Origin: AP-15 sp963701815
Lineage (GTDB): Bacteria > Pseudomonadota > Alphaproteobacteria > ATCC43930 > CGMCC-115725
Assembly (NCBI GenBank): GCA_963701815.1
Contig: CAVPBN010000039.1
Span: 1 to 64,000, forward strand
Length of the DNA: 64,000 nt
Direction of reading: 5' to 3'
Position numbers and translations under genes: made by a program. Shown piece by piece: positions 16,729-28,422 of the stretch (the first letter of the stretch is position 1; each line of letters opens with the position of its first letter). The notes under the pieces are model-generated. The model did not search any database, was not told the DNA's origin, and saw nothing but the letters and a program-made list of their open reading frames with translations.

Positions 16729-17556
16729 CTAGCGCTTATGGCGGCGCCGGACGATGAGCCGGTCCGTCGCCTTGTTGTGCCGCGTCTTCTTGCCCTTGGT
16801 CGGCTTGCCCCAGGGCGTCACCGGGTGGCGGCCGCCCGAGGTGCGGCCCTCGCCGCCGCCATGCGGGTGATCGATCGGGTTCATCGCCACCCCCCGAACC
16901 GATGGCCGGCGACCGAGCCAGCGGTTGCGGCCGGCCTTGGCGATCACGATGTTCTGCTGATCGGGGTTGGAGACCGCACCGATCGTCGCCCGGCACTCGG
17001 CCCGCACCATGCGCAATTCGCCCGACGACAGGCGCAGCAGCGCATAGCCCTGGTCGCGCCCGACGAGCTGGGCATAGGTCCCGGCCGAGCGCGCGATCTG
17101 GCCGCCTTTGCCGGGCTTCATCTCGATATTGTGGATGATCGTGCCGACCGGCATGCTGCGCATCGGCATTGCGTTGCCGGGTTTGATATCGACCTTTTCA
17201 CCCGAAACAACGGTATCGCCGGCTTTGAGACGCTGCGGCGCCAGGATATAGGCGAGTTCGCCATCCCCGTAGCGGATCAGCGCGATGAAGGCGGTGCGGT
17301 TGGGATCGTATTCGAGGCGCTCGACGGTTGCCGGCATGTCGGTTTTGCCGCGCTTGAAATCGACCAGCCTATAGCGCTGCTTATGCCCGCCGCCGCGCCA
17401 CCGCACGGTCGTGCGTCCGGTATTGTTGCGCCCACCCTTGCTGCGCAGACCCTCGGTCAACGCTTTGACCGGCTTGCCCTTCCACAGCTCGCTGCGATCG
17501 ACGATGACCAGCTCGCGGAGCGATGGGGTCGTCGGATTGAACGACTTGAGTGCCAT
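16729..17556 (-). CDS. rplB: 50S ribosomal protein L2
   Basis: The 275-residue protein shows the L2 RNA-binding domains (RNNTGRTTVRWRGGGHKQRYRLVDFKR) and the conserved VRGVAMNPIDHPHGGGEGRTSGGRHPVTPWGKPTKGKKTR close to the peptidyl-transferase centre. Typical length and position between rplW and rpsS. Confidence 0.98.
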   Translation of the reverse strand: MALKSFNPTTPSLRELVIVDRSELWKGKPVKALTEGLRSKGGRNNTGRTTVRWRGGGHKQRYRLVDFKRGKTDMPATVERLEYDPNRTAFIALIRYGDGELAYILAPQRLKAGDTVVSGEKVDIKPGNAMPMRSMPVGTIIHNIEMKPGKGGQIARSAGTYAQLVGRDQGYALLRLSSGELRMVRAECRATIGAVSNPDQQNIVIAKAGRNRWLGRRPSVRGVAMNPIDHPHGGGEGRTSGGRHPVTPWGKPTKGKKTRHNKATDRLIVRRRHKR

Positions 17557-17586
17557 GACATCAAATTCCCGACCCGAATCCTCAAC

Positions 17587-17919
17587 TCAAATCCCGGTGG
17601 TCACGTCGATCCTCTGTCCCTGGACGAGGGTGACGACCGCCTTCTTGTAGTCGGATCGTCGACCGAGGCGGCCTCGCGACCGTTTCAGCTTGCCCATGAC
17701 CCGGATCGTATTGACCGCACGCACTTTGACGTTGAACAAACCTTCGACCGCGACCTTGACCTCGCGTTTTGTCGCGGTCACAGGCACGCGAAAAACCACC
17801 TGATCGTGCTCCGAGACGTTCGTCGCCTTTTCGGTAATCACCGGCGTGCGGATGATGTCGTACATCTGCTGCCGGGTAAGCTGAGGCAATGCCCGCGATA
17901 TGACGCGAAACCGGCTCAT
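17587..17919 (-). CDS. rplW: 50S ribosomal protein L23
   Basis: The core MYDIIRTPVITEKATN … NVKVRAVNTIRVMGKLKRSRGRLGRRSDYKKAVVTL is a standard L23, the exit-tunnel dock for trigger factor and SRP. I chose the ATG at 17919, which overlaps the rplD stop as ATGA and adds 18 residues before the core; the internal ATG at 17865 would give a more usual length. The start is therefore open. Confidence 0.95.
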   Translation of the reverse strand: MSRFRVISRALPQLTRQQMYDIIRTPVITEKATNVSEHDQVVFRVPVTATKREVKVAVEGLFNVKVRAVNTIRVMGKLKRSRGRLGRRSDYKKAVVTLVQGQRIDVTTGI

Positions 17920-18536
17920 TTGAGACGCGCCTCCAAATGCTGCACCGCCTCGCGCGTCAGCACCAGGGTGTCGCGGCGCAGGATGTCAAAGACATTGGCG
18001 CCCTGCTGCGGCAGCACGTCGACCCGCGGCAGGTTGCGGGCGGCGCGTGCAAAACCCTGATTGACCGCCGGCCCGTCGATGATCAGGACCGAATCCCAGC
18101 CGAGCGCGGCGAAGCGGAGGCGCAACGCCTTGGTCTTGGCCTCGTCGAATTGGGCGGCGTCGATGACGACAAGCTTGCCCTCGTCCTGTTTGACCGAGAG
18201 TGCGGTCTTCAGGCCGAGCTTGCGCACCTTTTTTTGCAGGCCGAACGCATGGCTGCGCACGACCGGCCCGAAGATGCGGGCGCCGCCGCGAAACTGCGGC
18301 GATCGCAGGCTGCCCTGTCGCGCGCGGCCGGTGCCCTTCTGCTTGTAGGGCTTTTTTGTCGTTCCCTGAATGTCGCTGATGCCCTTGGCCTTGTGGGTGC
18401 CGGCGCGGCGCTTGGCCAACTGCCAGTTGACGACGCGGGCCAGGATGTCGCGACGGATCGGCAATCCGAACACCGCATCGGCGAGTTCGATTTCGCCGAC
18501 CTCCTGATTGTCGAGATTGCGCACGACCAGTTTCAT
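17916..18536 (-). CDS. rplD: 50S ribosomal protein L4
   Basis: The 206-residue protein has the L4 loop KPYKQKGTGRARQGSLRSPQFRGGARIFGP and the globular C-terminus VDVLPQQGANVFDILRRDTLVLTREAVQHLEARL. In enterobacteria L4 also autoregulates the S10 operon; no leader structure for this is evident here. The ATG overlaps the rplC stop as ATGA. Confidence 0.97.
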   Translation of the reverse strand: MKLVVRNLDNQEVGEIELADAVFGLPIRRDILARVVNWQLAKRRAGTHKAKGISDIQGTTKKPYKQKGTGRARQGSLRSPQFRGGARIFGPVVRSHAFGLQKKVRKLGLKTALSVKQDEGKLVVIDAAQFDEAKTKALRLRFAALGWDSVLIIDGPAVNQGFARAARNLPRVDVLPQQGANVFDILRRDTLVLTREAVQHLEARLK

Positions 18537-19249
18537 GATGCCGGTTCTTCCGCCGGGCTTTCGGGCGACGTCGATGGGTTTCGCAACCCGGCCGGGAACG
18601 GCATTCCGTCGGGCATCCTGCGCTTGACCGCGTCGCTGACCCGAACAATGCCGCCCTTGCAGCCCGGCACCGAGCCTTTGATCATCAGCACACCGCGTTC
18701 GGGGTCGGCAGCGACCACTTCGAGGCTCTGCGTCGTCACCCGTTCGGCGCCGAGATGCCCCGCCATCTTCTTATTCTTGAAGGTTTTGCCCGGCGACTGG
18801 CGCTGACCGGTCGAGCCATGGCTGCGATGCGACACCGACACGCCGTGGCTGGCGCGCAGACCGCTGAAATTGTGGCGCTTCATCGCCCCCGCAAAACCCT
18901 TGCCGATGCTGATCCCGACCACATCGACGCGCTGGCCGGCGACAAAATGCGCCGCGGTGATTTCGGCGCCGATTTCGAGCACCGCATCCTCCGAGACGCG
19001 AAATTCGGCCAAGCGCGCCTTTGGCTCGACCTTCGCCCGCGCGAAATGTCCGCGTTGCGGCTGCGAGACATTCTTGACTTTGGCCGAGCCGACGCCCAGC
19101 TGCAGCGCGCAATAGCCGTCCTTTGCCACGGTGCGCACGGCCACGACCTGGCAATTGTCGATTCTCAGCACCGTCACCGGGACGTGATTGCCGTCCGCGG
19201 CGAAGATGCGGGTCATGCCCAGTTTCTGCGCCAGTACGCCGGTGCGCAT
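18533..19249 (-). CDS. rplC: 50S ribosomal protein L3
   Basis: The ATG at 19249 follows a GGAGAGG ribosome-binding site and gives 238 residues (MRTGVLAQKLGMTRIFAADGNHVPVTVL). The conserved loop RASHGVSVSHRSHGSTGQRQSPGKTFKNKKMAGHLG is present. The C-terminus carries a 15–20 residue low-complexity Ser/Pro/Glu tail beyond the usual end. Confidence 0.97.
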   Translation of the reverse strand: MRTGVLAQKLGMTRIFAADGNHVPVTVLRIDNCQVVAVRTVAKDGYCALQLGVGSAKVKNVSQPQRGHFARAKVEPKARLAEFRVSEDAVLEIGAEITAAHFVAGQRVDVVGISIGKGFAGAMKRHNFSGLRASHGVSVSHRSHGSTGQRQSPGKTFKNKKMAGHLGAERVTTQSLEVVAADPERGVLMIKGSVPGCKGGIVRVSDAVKRRMPDGMPFPAGLRNPSTSPESPAEEPAS

Positions 19250-19259
19250 GGTCCTCTCC

Positions 19260-19574
19260 TCAGAGCTTGATCTCGACATCGACGCCGGCGGCGAGGTCGA
19301 GCTTCATCAGCGCATCGACGGTCTGCGGCGTGGGGTCGACGATATCGAGCACCCGCTTGTGGGTCCGGATCTCGAATTGCTCGCGCGATTTCTTGTCGAT
19401 ATGCGGCGAACGCAGCACCGTGAACTTCTCGATCTTGGTCGGCAACGGGATCGGCCCGCGCACCCTTGCTCCGGTGCGCTTGGCGGTGTTGACGATCTCG
19501 CTGGTCGACTGATCGAGCACCCGGTGATCATAGGCGCGCAATCGTATGCGGATGTTCTGGTTGTCCGTCGCCAT
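19260..19574 (-). CDS. rpsJ: 30S ribosomal protein S10 / NusE
   Basis: The 104-residue protein has QNIRIRLRAYDHRVLDQSTSEIVNTAKRTGARVRGPIPLPTKIEKFTVLRSPHIDKKSREQFEIRTHKRVLDI, a textbook S10. As NusE it also links the ribosome with NusG during coupled transcription and translation. It follows tuf by 44 bases, so the S10 operon is continuous with the str operon. Confidence 0.98.
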   Translation of the reverse strand: MATDNQNIRIRLRAYDHRVLDQSTSEIVNTAKRTGARVRGPIPLPTKIEKFTVLRSPHIDKKSREQFEIRTHKRVLDIVDPTPQTVDALMKLDLAAGVDVEIKL

Positions 19575-19618
19575 CGTTTGCGTTCCCTCGCCTGACCGAT
19601 TTTTGGATTGGTTGGATG

Positions 19619-20809
<1,191 letters not shown>

Positions 20810-20833
20810 CGCTTTCTTCTCCGCTCAAACCGA

Positions 20834-22910
20834 TCAAGCCATCTTGGCGCGGACTTCGTCCGCCACGGCCTGCGGGACCTGCTCGTAGTGATCGAAATGC
20901 ATCGTGTATTGGGCGCGGCCCTGGCTCATCGAGCGCAGAGTGTTGACATAGCCGAACATGTTGGCGAGCGGCACCTTGGCGTCGATGACGCGGGCATTGC
21001 CGCGCGTATCCATGCCGGTGACCTGGCCGCGACGGCTGCTCAGATCGCCGATCACATCGCCCATATAGGGGTCCGGGGTCACCACCTCGACCCGCATGAT
21101 CGGCTCCAGCAGTTTCGGCGCGGCCTTCATGACGCCTTCCTTGAAGGCGGCGCGGGCGGCGATCTCGAAAGCCAGGACGCTCGAATCGACATCATGATAG
21201 GCGCCATCATACAGCACCACCTTCAGATCGATGACCGGAAACCCGGCGAGCACGCCGGTTTCAGTTGACGCCTTCAGCCCTTTTTCGACCCCCGGCACGT
21301 ATTCCTTCGGCACGTTGCCGCCGACGACCTCGTTTTCGAACACAAAGCCCTCGCCCGCCGGCAGCGGCTCGAAGCGCAGCTTGATCCGGGCGTACTGACC
21401 GGCGCCGCCGGTCTGCTTCTTGTGGGTGTAGTCGATCTCGGCGGCCCGGGTGATCGTTTCGCGGTAGGCGACTTGCGGCGCCCCGACATTGGCGTCGACT
21501 TTGAATTCCCGCTTCATGCGGTCGACGATGATTTCGAGATGCAGCTCGCCCATCCCCTTGATCACGGTCTGCGCGCTTTCAGGATCCACGGTGACCCGGA
21601 ACGACGGATCCTCGGTGGCGAGACGGGCCAGGGCCGCGCCCATCTTTTCCTGGTCGCCCTTGGTTTTGGGCTCGACCGCGATCTCGATGACCGGCTCCGG
21701 GAACACCATGCGTTCGAGTACGACCGGAGCGACCTGGTCGCACAGCGTCTCGCCGGTCGTCGTGTTTTTCAGCCCGGCCAGCGCAACGATATCCCCGGCG
21801 CGCGCTTCCTTGATGTCCTCGCGATGGTTCGCGTGCATCTGCAGCATGCGGCCGATCCGCTCCCGGCTGCCCTTGACGCTGTTCAACACCTGATTGCCGG
21901 TGGCCAGCACCCCGGAATAGACGCGCACAAAGGTCAGCGAGCCGACAAAGGGGTCGCTCATGATCTTGAAGGCCAGCCCGGCAAAGGGCTCGTCATCCGA
22001 CGAATGACGCAGGACCGGCCGGTTCGAGCCGATGTCGATACCCCGGATCGCGGCCACGTCGGTCGGCGCCGGCAGATAGGCGACGACGGCGTCGAGCAAC
22101 GGCTGCACACCCTTGTTCTTGAAGGCGGAGCCGCACAGCACCGGGACGAAGGCGCCGCCGATCGTGCCGTGGCGGATGCAGCGCTGCAAAACGGCCGCAT
22201 CCGGCTCCTCGCCGCCCAGATAGGCTTCGAGCGCGGCGTCGTCCTGCTCGACCGCGGTTTCGACGAGCTTTGCCCGCATCGCCTTCGCCTCGGCCGTCAG
22301 CTCCGGCGGGATCTCGACGATGTCGAATTCGGCGCCCAAAGTTTCGTCGCGCCAGATGATCGCCTTCATGGCCACGAGATCGATCACCCCGGCAAACTCG
22401 CTTTCCACCCCGATCGGCAGCTGCACGACCAGCGGGTGCGCCCCCAAGCGATCGTCGATCATCTCCACGCAGCGCGAAAAATCCGCCCCGATCCGATCCA
22501 TCTTGTTGACGAAGCAAATCCGCGGCACCCCATACTTGTCGGCTTGCCGCCACACCGTTTCCGATTGCGGCTCGACCCCGGCGACCGAATCGAACACCGC
22601 CACCGCGCCATCGAGCACGCGCAGGCTGCGCTCCACCTCGATCGTGAAATCGACATGGCCCGGGCGTGTCGATGATGTTGATCCGGCAATCGCCCCAGAA
22701 GCAGGTCGTCGCGGCCGATGTGATGGTGATGCCGCGTTCCTGCTCCTGCGCCATCCAATCCATCGTCGCGGTGCCTTCGTGGACCTCGCCGAGTTTGTAG
22801 GAGCGGCCGGTGTAATACAGGATCCGCTCGGTCGTGGTCGTTTTGCCGGCATCGATGTGCGCCATGATGCCGATGTTGCGATAGCGATCGAGAGGCGTCG
22901 TGCGTGTCAT
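20834..22910 (-). CDS. fusA: elongation factor G (frameshifted by one base)
   Basis: The gene encodes the translocation GTPase, about 691 residues when corrected. The N-terminal part (MTRTTPLDRYRNIGIMAHIDAGKTTTTERILYYTG … INIIDTPG) is in one frame. The remainder (HVDFTIEVERSLRVLDGAVAVFDSVAGVEPQSE … to the C-terminus) is in the next. The break lies in the G3 motif, where the coding strand reads ACGCCCGGGCCATGTC instead of the expected form with one G fewer (22659–22661). All downstream domains are intact. This appears to be the only fusA here and EF-G is essential, so a sequence error is likely. rpsG is 69 bases upstream. Confidence 0.93.
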
Positions 22911-22979
22911 GCGAAGAGCTCCGGCGGCGCCGCGCGCGGCGCCGCCTTGGTCAGGATGTCGTAGCGGGGGCGGTCGGCG

Positions 22980-23450
22980 CTACCAGCGATAATGCGAGAA
23001 GGCTTTGTTCGCGTCGGCCATCCGATGCGTATCTTCGCGCCGCTTGACCGCGACGCCGCGATTATTGGCGGCATCGAGAAGTTCGCCCGAGAGCCGTTCC
23101 TCCATCGTATTCTCCGAGCGGCCGCGCGAACTGGCGATCAGCCAGCGGATCGCCAGTGCCTGGCTGCGGTCGGTTCGCACCTCGACCGGCACCTGATAGG
23201 TGGCGCCGCCGACGCGGCGAGAACGGACCTCGACGGCCGGCCGGACATTGCCGAGCGCATCGTGAAAGATCCTCAGCGGGTCCTGACCGCTGCGCCGGGC
23301 GATACGATCGAGGGCGCCGTAGACAATCCGTTCGGTCACCGATTTCTTGCCCTCGTACATCATGCAGTTCATGAATTTAGTCAGCACGGCGTCGCCGAAT
23401 TTGGCGTCCGGCATGACTACGCGTTTGACCGCAGCGCGACGGCGCGACAT
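22980..23450 (-). CDS. rpsG: 30S ribosomal protein S7
   Basis: The 156-residue protein begins MSRRRAAVKRVVMPDAKFGDAVLTKFMNCMMYEGKKSVTERIVYGAL and contains RSRRVGGATYQVPVEVR, a typical S7 that nucleates 30S head assembly. It follows rpsL by nine bases in the str operon. Confidence 0.98.
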   Translation of the reverse strand: MSRRRAAVKRVVMPDAKFGDAVLTKFMNCMMYEGKKSVTERIVYGALDRIARRSGQDPLRIFHDALGNVRPAVEVRSRRVGGATYQVPVEVRTDRSQALAIRWLIASSRGRSENTMEERLSGELLDAANNRGVAVKRREDTHRMADANKAFSHYRW

Positions 23451-23459
23451 CGGCTCCTC

Positions 23460-23831
23460 CTATTTCGGGCGCTTGGCGCCGTATTTCGAACGCCGCTGGC
23501 GACGGTCCTTGACGCCCTGAGTGTCGAGCGTGCCCCGGATGATGTGATAGCGCACCCCCGGCAAATCCTTGACCCGGCCGCCGCGGATCAGCACCACCGA
23601 ATGCTCCTGGAGATTGTGGCCTTCGCCCGGGATGTAGCTGGTGACTTCGAACCCGTTGGTCAGCCGCACCCGCGCCACTTTGCGCAGCGCCGAGTTCGGC
23701 TTTTTCGGCGTCGTCGTGTAGACGCGGGTGCAGACGCCGCGCTTCTGCGGACAGGCAGCCATCGCCGGGACCTTGTTCCGCGCGACCTCCGGCCGGCGCG
23801 GATTACGGACGAGTTGATTTATCGTCGGCAT
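23460..23831 (-). CDS. rpsL: 30S ribosomal protein S12
   Basis: The 123-residue protein begins MPTINQLVRNPRRPEV and contains the decoding-centre segments TTPKKPNSALRKVARVRLTNG and RGGRVKDLPGVRYHIIRG. K43 in TPKKPNS is the wild-type lysine, so there is no sign of streptomycin resistance. A leader of roughly 190 bases separates it from the promoter at 24030–24058. Confidence 0.98.
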   Translation of the reverse strand: MPTINQLVRNPRRPEVARNKVPAMAACPQKRGVCTRVYTTTPKKPNSALRKVARVRLTNGFEVTSYIPGEGHNLQEHSVVLIRGGRVKDLPGVRYHIIRGTLDTQGVKDRRQRRSKYGAKRPK

Positions 23832-24029
23832 CGTCAGCTTCCCATGAAACCAAGGTCGAACGCCTATTCAAACAAACCAACCGCCCAACGCCAACCTCGC
23901 GTCGGAGCGGTCGGTCAAATTCTCGCCCACTGCGTGCAGTCATGCCCTCTCGCAAGGGCGCCGAGCCATTCGCCGGAAACCGGGCCGCGTCTAGGTGGCT
24001 TCCTACTGCCAGCCCCCGAACCGGAGCAC

Positions 24030-24058
24030 GATATAAGCGGGTGCGCCTGTCCGGTCAA
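24030..24058 (-). promoter_or_regulatory. sigma70-type promoter for rpsL–rpsG–fusA–tuf (str/S10/spc)
   Basis: On the minus strand TTGACC (24058–24053) and TATATC (24035–24030) are separated by 17 bases. It lies just downstream of the rpoC hairpin and about 200 bases before rpsL. It would restart transcription for the very long str–S10–spc operon. The 23832–24029 leader holds no gene that I can support. Confidence 0.55.
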
Positions 24059-24067
24059 GCGCATTGA

Positions 24068-24105
24068 CCGAAATGGGGACCGACCGTTCGCGGTCCCCAT
24101 TTCGG
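24068..24105 (-). terminator. rpoC 3' hairpin (perfect 15-bp stem)
   Basis: CCGAAATGGGGACCG (24068–24082) pairs perfectly with 24091–24105 around an eight-base loop. It begins eight bases after the rpoC stop. There is no T-rich tract on the minus-strand side, so it may be a Rho-assisted terminator or RNA-stabilising hairpin rather than a classical intrinsic terminator. Confidence 0.55.
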
Positions 24106-24112
24106 CCTTCTG

Positions 24113-27100
24113 CTAAGCCGTCCTCTTGTCGGCCTCGACCAGCTCGACGGGTTCCTCGTTGGCCGCGATGGCGGCGAGTTCGCGATCGCGCTCGGCAGCG
24201 ACCTCGCGCAGGCGGGCAACGACGCTGCCGGTGCCGGCCGGGATCAACCGGCCGACGATCACGTTCTCCTTCAACCCGCTCAACAAGTCGACCCGTCCCG
24301 AGACCGCGGCTTCGGTGAGGACGCGCGTCGTCTCCTGGAACGAGGCGGCGGAGATGAACGAGCCGGTCTGCAGGCTCGCCTTGGTGATGCCCTGCAAGAC
24401 CGGATGGGCGATCGCCGGGCGCAACCCCTCCTTCTCCGCCTTGGCGTTCTCAAACTCGAATTCGCTGCGGTCGATCTGTTCGCCGGCGAGCAGGGTCGTC
24501 TCGCCGGGGTCCTCGATCTCCACTTTCTGCAGCATTTGCCGCACGATCACTTCGATGTGCTTGTCGTTGATCCGGACGCCCTGCAGTCGATAGACCTCCT
24601 GAATCTCGTTGATCAGATAGCTCGCCAACGCCTCGACCCCGAGGATCCGCAGGATGTCGTGCGGCACGCGGTTGCCGTCCATCAGCAGATCGCCCTTCTG
24701 CACGTGGTCCCCCTCCTGCACGCTGATGTGCTTGCCCTTCGGGATCAGGTATTCGACCGGCTCCTTGCCTTCCTCGGTCGGGACCACGACGATGCGGCGC
24801 TTTGTCTTGTAGTCCTTGCCGAATTCGACACGGCCGTCGCTTTCGCTGATGATCGCGAAATCCTTGGGCTTGCGCGCCTCGAACAGTTCGGCAACGCGCG
24901 GCAGGCCGCCGGTGATGTCGCGCGTCTTGGAGGATTCGCGCGGGATCCGGGCCAGCACGTCGCCGGCCTTGACCTGCGCCCCATTCTCGACCGACAGGAT
25001 CGCGTCGACCGACATGAAGTACCGCGCTTCGAGCCCGTTGCCGAGCAACAGCACCTCGCCCGCATCGTCGCGCAAGGTGATCCTCGGCCGCAACTCGCCG
25101 CCGCGCGGTTGCTGCTTCCAATCGATGACCACTCTCGACGAGATCCCGGTGGCCTCGTCGAGCACCTCGCGCATCGACAGGCCTTCGGTCAGATCGACGT
25201 AATGCGCAATCCCGTCCTTTTCGGTGATGATCGGGATCGTGTAGGGGTCCCACTCGACCAGCCTTTCGCCGCGCTTGACCTTGGCTCCGTCATCGGCGAG
25301 CAGCCTGGCGCCGTAGGGGATGCGATGACGCGCCTTTTCCCGTCCGGCCTCGTCGAGCAGCACGATCTCCAAATTGCGGCTCATCGCCACCGGAATACCC
25401 GCTGAATTGATCACGACATTCCGGTTCTTGACCTCGATCGTCGGCATCGAAGGCGGCCTCGACCGAGGATTGCTCGGCGCCGCGCTGCGCCGCCCCGCCG
25501 ATATGAAAGGTGCGCATCGTCAGCTGGGTGCCGGGCTCGCCGATCGATTGCGCCGCGATGACGCCGACCGCCTCGCCGATATTGACGACGGTGCCGCGCG
25601 CGAGGTCGCGGCCATAGCAATTGCCGCACACGCCGATGCGCGCCTCGCAGGTCAGCACCGAGCGGATCGACACCGTGTCGATGCCGGTCCGCTCGATCCG
25701 TTCGACGGCGTCCTCGTCGATCAGACTTGCAGCTTCCAGCACGATTTCGCCGGTCAGCGGGTCGACGATGTCGACCGCCGCGGTGCGGCCGATGATGCGG
25801 TCGGCGAGCGGTGCGATGACTTCGCCACCCTCGACGACTGCGCGCGTGATCAGCCCGCGTGTGGTGCCGCAATCGACCTCGGTGATGATCGCATCCTGCG
25901 CCACGTCGACGAGGCGGCGGGTCAGATATCCCGAGTTCGCCGTCTTGAGCGCGGTATCGGCCAGACCCTTGCGCGCGCCGTGCGTCGAATTGAAGTATTC
26001 GAGAACGGTCAGCCCTTCCTTGAAGTTCGAGATGATCGGCGTCTCGATGATCTCGCCCGACGGTTTGGCCATCAGCCCGCGCATGCCGGCGAGCTGCTTG
26101 ATCTGCGCCGCCGAGCCGCGGGCGCCCGAATCCGACATCATCCACACCGAATTGATCGGCTCGCCCGCCGGCGCCGAGCGGATGATCTTCAGCATCTCCT
26201 CGGCGACCTTGTCGGTGCAGCGCGACCAGACGTCGACGACCTTGTTGTACTTCTCGCCCTGGGTGATCAGACCGTCCTGATATTGCCGCTCATATTGTTT
26301 GACCTGATCCTGCGCGTCGGCGACCAGTGTTCGCTTGGCCTCGGGGATGATCAGATCGTCCTTGCCGAACGAGATGCCGGCTTTGCATGCCTGCTGGAAG
26401 CCGAGCGCCATCAGCCGGTCGCAGAAGATCACGGTCTCCTTTTGACCGCAGTGGCGATAGACCTGATCGATGACGTTGCTGATTTCCTTTTTCGTCAGCA
26501 GCCGGTTGACCATCTCAAAGCCGATCGCCGGGTGCCGCGGCACGATCTCCGACAGCAGCATGCGTCCGGGGGTGGTCTCGACCCGATGCACCACCGGATC
26601 GCCGTCGGCGTCGACGGTGTGGTAGCGCGCCTTGACGTGGGCGTGCAGCGATACCGATTTTGCTTCGAGCGCCTGCTCGATCTCGGCGATGCTGCTGAAC
26701 GCCATGCCCTCGCCCTTTTCGCCGGCGCGGTCCATGGTGATGTGATAGAGGCCGAGGACGATGTCCTGCGACGGCACGATGATCGGCTTGCCGTTGGCCG
26801 GCGACAGGATGTTGTTTGTCGACATCATCAAGACGCGCGCCTCGAGCTGCGCCTCCAGCGACAGCGGCACGTGCACCGCCATCTGATCGCCGTCGAAATC
26901 GGCGTTGAAGGCGGTGCAGACGAGTGGATGCAGCTGCACCGCCTTGCCCTCGATCAGCACCGGCTCGAACGCCTGGATCCCGAGGCGGTGCAATGTCGGG
27001 GCGCGGTTCAGCAGCACCGGGTGCTCGCGGATCACCTCTTCGAGGATGTCCCAGACCTCCGGCCGCTCCTTTTCGACCATGCGCTTGGCCGCCTTGATCG

Positions 27101-28280
27101 TGCTGGCCAGACCGTACAGCTCGAGCTTCGAATAAATGAACGGCTTGAACAGTTCGAGCGCCATCTTTTTCGGCAGCCCGCACTGGTGCAGTTTGAGTTC
27201 GGGACCGACGACGATGACCGAGCGCCCCGAATAATCGACCCGTTTGCCCAGGAGGTTCTGGCGGAACCGGCCCTGCTTGCCCTTCAGCATGTCGGAGAGC
27301 GATTTGAGCGGCCGCTTGTTGGCGCCGGTGATGATGCGCCCGCGGCGGCCATTGTCGAACAGCGCATCGACGGCCTCCTGCAGCATGCGCTTTTCGTTGC
27401 GCACGATGATGTCGGGGGCGCGCAGCTCCATCAGCCGCTTCAGCCGGTTGTTGCGGTTGATCACGCGGCGGTACAGGTCGTTGAGATCGGAGGTCGCGAA
27501 CCGGCCGCCGTCGAGCGGCACCAGCGGGCGCAATTCGGGCGGGATTACCGGCACGACTTCGAGGATCATCCATTCCGGCCGGCTGTTCGAATCGACGAAG
27601 GCCTCGACCAGCTTCAGCCGCTTGACCAGCTTCTTGCGCCGTGCCTCGGAGTTGGTCTCCCTGAGTTCGGTGCGCAGCTTTTCGCGCTCGTCGCCGAGAT
27701 CGATCGCCGACAGGATCGTGCGCAATGCCTCGGCGCCGATCGACGCGTTGAACTGGTCTTCGCCGTAATCGTCCTGGGCCTGCAGGTATTCCTCCTCGCT
27801 CAGCAGCTGGTGCTGCTTCAACGGGGTCAAGCCCGGCTCGATGACCACGTAATTCTCGAAATAGAGAATCCGCTCGAGATCCTTCAGCGTCATGTCGAGC
27901 AGCAGGCCGATGCGGCTCGGCAGCGACTTCAGAAACCAGATATGCGCGACCGGGGAGGCCAGCTCGATATGACCCATGCGGTCGCGCCGGACCTTTGACA
28001 GGGTCACCTCGACGCCGCACTTTTCGCAGATGATGCCGCGGTACTTCATCCGCTTGTACTTGCCGCACAGGCACTCGTAATCCTTGATCGGCCCGAAGAT
28101 GCGGGCGCAGAACAAGCCTTCGCGCTCGGGTTTGAACGTCCGATAGTTGATCGTCTCCGGCTTTTTGATCTCGCCATAGGACCAGGAGTGGATGCGCTCC
28201 GGACTGGCGATCGAGATGCGGATCTGATCGAAGCTCTGCGTCCCGGTGACCTGGCCGAAGATGTTCATCAACTCGTTCAT
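24113..28280 (-). CDS. rpoC: RNA polymerase subunit beta' (frameshifted by one base)
   Basis: The catalytic beta' subunit is about 1,388 residues when corrected. It starts at ATG 28280 (MNELMNIFGQVTG) after an AGAGGGG site. The first zinc site C70-x-C72…C85-x2-C88 and the catalytic NADFDGDQ at 459–466 are intact, as is the second zinc site near RIGVCGNCYGRDLA. The frame breaks after EQSSVEAAFDA; the rest (TIEVKNRNVVINSAGIPVAMSRN to the C-terminus ELVEADKRTA) is in the next frame. The coding strand there reads GATGCCGACGATCGAG, where one base fewer (25440–25448) would restore TIEVKNRN. The gene is essential, so an error in the sequence is the simplest explanation. It follows rpoB after 142 bases. 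Confidence 0.94.
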
Positions 28281-28422
28281 GAACGACCCCTCTTGGAAAA
28301 CCGATGTTTCGGACGGTCCGCGCTCGCTGCACGGCCCGGCCCGCAATGGCGGTCGCGGCAAAAATGCGTCGCGCGCCGCCCGTTACCGCTGGTCCTGCCG
28401 ATCGACAGCGTCTGCGGCCCGG

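Noticed and set aside
22650..22670. Programmed +1 frameshift in fusA comparable to that of prfB
   Set aside because: There is no in-frame stop at the shift site and no internal Shine-Dalgarno-like element at the right distance, and programmed shifting in fusA is not known to me. A base-calling error is simpler.
24113..25447. C-terminal part of rpoC as a separate gene
   Set aside because: Its ATG lies exactly at the apparent one-base break, without a spacer or good ribosome-binding site, and the joined protein has the normal beta' length.
25374..27998. Open frame of more than 870 codons on the plus strand opposite rpoC
   Set aside because: It mirrors rpoC codon structure, is rich in Arg, Asp, His and Leu without domain patterns, and has no ribosome-binding site.
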